64,000 nt of DNA from Ruthenibacterium lactatiformans (lineage in GTDB: Bacteria; Bacillota; Clostridia; Oscillospirales; Ruminococcaceae), in contig NZ_JXXK01000010.1 of NCBI RefSeq assembly GCF_000949455.1, positions 1-64,000 on the forward strand, read 5' to 3'. This document shows, piece by piece, positions 63,392 through 64,000 of this stretch. Under the pieces are notes generated by a model. The model saw only the letters and a program-made list of their open reading frames with translations, was not told the origin of the DNA and did not search any database. The position numbers and the translations under genes are program-made. The first letter of the stretch is position 1. Every line of letters begins with the position of its first letter.

Positions 63392-64000
63392 TCAACGTGT
63401 CGCGGGGAGGAATTTCTTTACCCGCATCGCTCGAATCGCATTTAGAATAGCGATGACCGATACGCCAACATCTGCAAAAACGGCTGCCCACATATTTGCG
63501 TATCCAGTAGCTCCCAAAATCAAAACTAAAATCTTGACGCCGAGAGCAAACACGATATTCTCATTTGCGATACGGATTGTCTTTCTGGCAATCTGGACAA
63601 CTGCGGAGATCTTCGAGGGTTCATCTGTCATCAAAACCACGTCCGCAGCCTCAATCGCCGCATCGGAGCCAAGACCGCCCATGGCAATACCTACATCCGC
63701 ACGAGCAAGCACAGGCGCATCGTTGATTCCATCGCCAACAAACACCAGTTTCCCCTTTTCGGTGGTCTGCCGGAGCATCATTTCTACACGGTCAACCTTG
63801 TCCGCCGGGAGCAATTCGGTATATGCCTGATCCAGCCCCAGCTTTTGCGCCACTTTCTTTCCGACGGCATCTGCATCGCCGGTGAGCATGACGGTTTTCC
63901 TGACGCCGACTTCCTTTAACGCTTTGATTGCAGACGGAGCATCTGCTTTGATTTCATCTTCAATGACAATGTAACCAGCATATTTTCCGTTGCAGGCCAG
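63392..64000 (-). CDS. Heavy-metal-translocating P1B-type ATPase, C-terminal part
   Basis: Partial at the window end; 202 C-terminal residues are visible and the frame continues past 64000. Contains the end of the P domain (V-M-L-T-G-D), then L-P-A-D-K-V, the hinge motif G-D-G-I-N-D-A-P-V-L-A-R-A-D-V-G-I-A-M-G, and two final membrane spans. These match Zn/Cd/Pb exporters (ZntA/CadA) more than copper pumps, but the selectivity motif (CPC or SPC) lies outside the window. Two metal-sensing ArsR genes next to it support heavy-metal efflux. Confidence 0.93.
   Translation of the reverse strand: MACNGKYAGYIVIEDEIKADAPSAIKALKEVGVRKTVMLTGDADAVGKKVAQKLGLDQAYTELLPADKVDRVEMMLRQTTEKGKLVFVGDGINDAPVLARADVGIAMGGLGSDAAIEAADVVLMTDEPSKISAVVQIARKTIRIANENIVFALGVKILVLILGATGYANMWAAVFADVGVSVIAILNAIRAMRVKKFLPATR

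Noticed and set aside
60000..64000. Search for the right attachment site of the element
   Set aside because: No second copy of the tRNA 3' end or of CGCCTCCTAA was found here, so the right border cannot be set within the window.

Overview
The window looks like part of the chromosome of a GC-rich Clostridia member, probably a gut Oscillospirales/Ruminococcaceae-type anaerobe. Supporting signs are strong AGGAGG-type ribosome sites, several TTG/GTG starts, sigma-A promoters with 17-bp spacers, a T-box leader on the leucine operon, and the ylxM-ffh-rpsP-khpA gene order. I cannot name the species from sequence alone.

Layout, chromosomal part (1-37.7 kb). It opens with the tail of a Gfo/Idh/MocA oxidoreductase. 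Next, mostly on the minus strand, come a winged-helix protein, a serine hydrolase, glmS, a small membrane protein, a J-domain protein with a Cys/Met-rich tail, a DUF5685 protein and a polysaccharide deacetylase. rmuC and a SRAP (YedK/HMCES-type) protein lie on the plus strand. From 12.3 to 21.1 kb is a sugar-acid island: an AraC-family regulator, two xylose-isomerase-like TIM-barrel proteins, two Gfo/Idh/MocA oxidoreductases, uronate isomerase and a GPH/MFS sugar symporter. Three of its promoter regions carry the same 16-bp box, and in two of them it sits at exactly the same distance from the -10. Then come ogt, a YfcE phosphodiesterase with a TtcA-like enzyme, a WG-repeat lipoprotein, the SRP/S16 operon, a cysteine-synthase-like enzyme, lrgAB, an XRE regulator with a small divergent protein, the leuACDB operon behind a T-box, and a TrkH/KtrB potassium transporter.

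Layout, junction and mobile element (37.3 kb to the window end or beyond). A strong promoter reads into three truncated tRNA-Arg(CCU) copies with a 102-bp period, followed by an intact tRNA-Arg(CCU). Immediately downstream are a tyrosine recombinase and an excisionase-like HTH protein. Next is a strongly promoted, terminator-rich leader RNA region, then a long plus-strand run: a small basic protein, a YqaJ nuclease, a RecD2-type helicase, a probable single-strand annealing protein, a CHC2/Toprim primase-like protein, PcfK-like and PcfJ-like proteins, an NAD-dependent DNA ligase and a series of uncharacterised proteins, including an overlapping 705/826/210-aa trio. This is a replication/recombination module of an integrative element. 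No relaxase or type IV secretion genes fall inside the window, so the element either continues past it or depends on a helper. The right end holds a HxlR/nitroreductase pair and an ArsR-ArsR-P-type ATPase metal-resistance cluster, which may be cargo.

The most unusual items are the tandem tRNA-half array at the integration site, the shared operator of the uronate regulon, the tandem-terminator leader RNA, the uncharacterised three-gene cluster at 54.7-59.9 kb, and the 75-bp tandem repeat at 1.9-2.2 kb.
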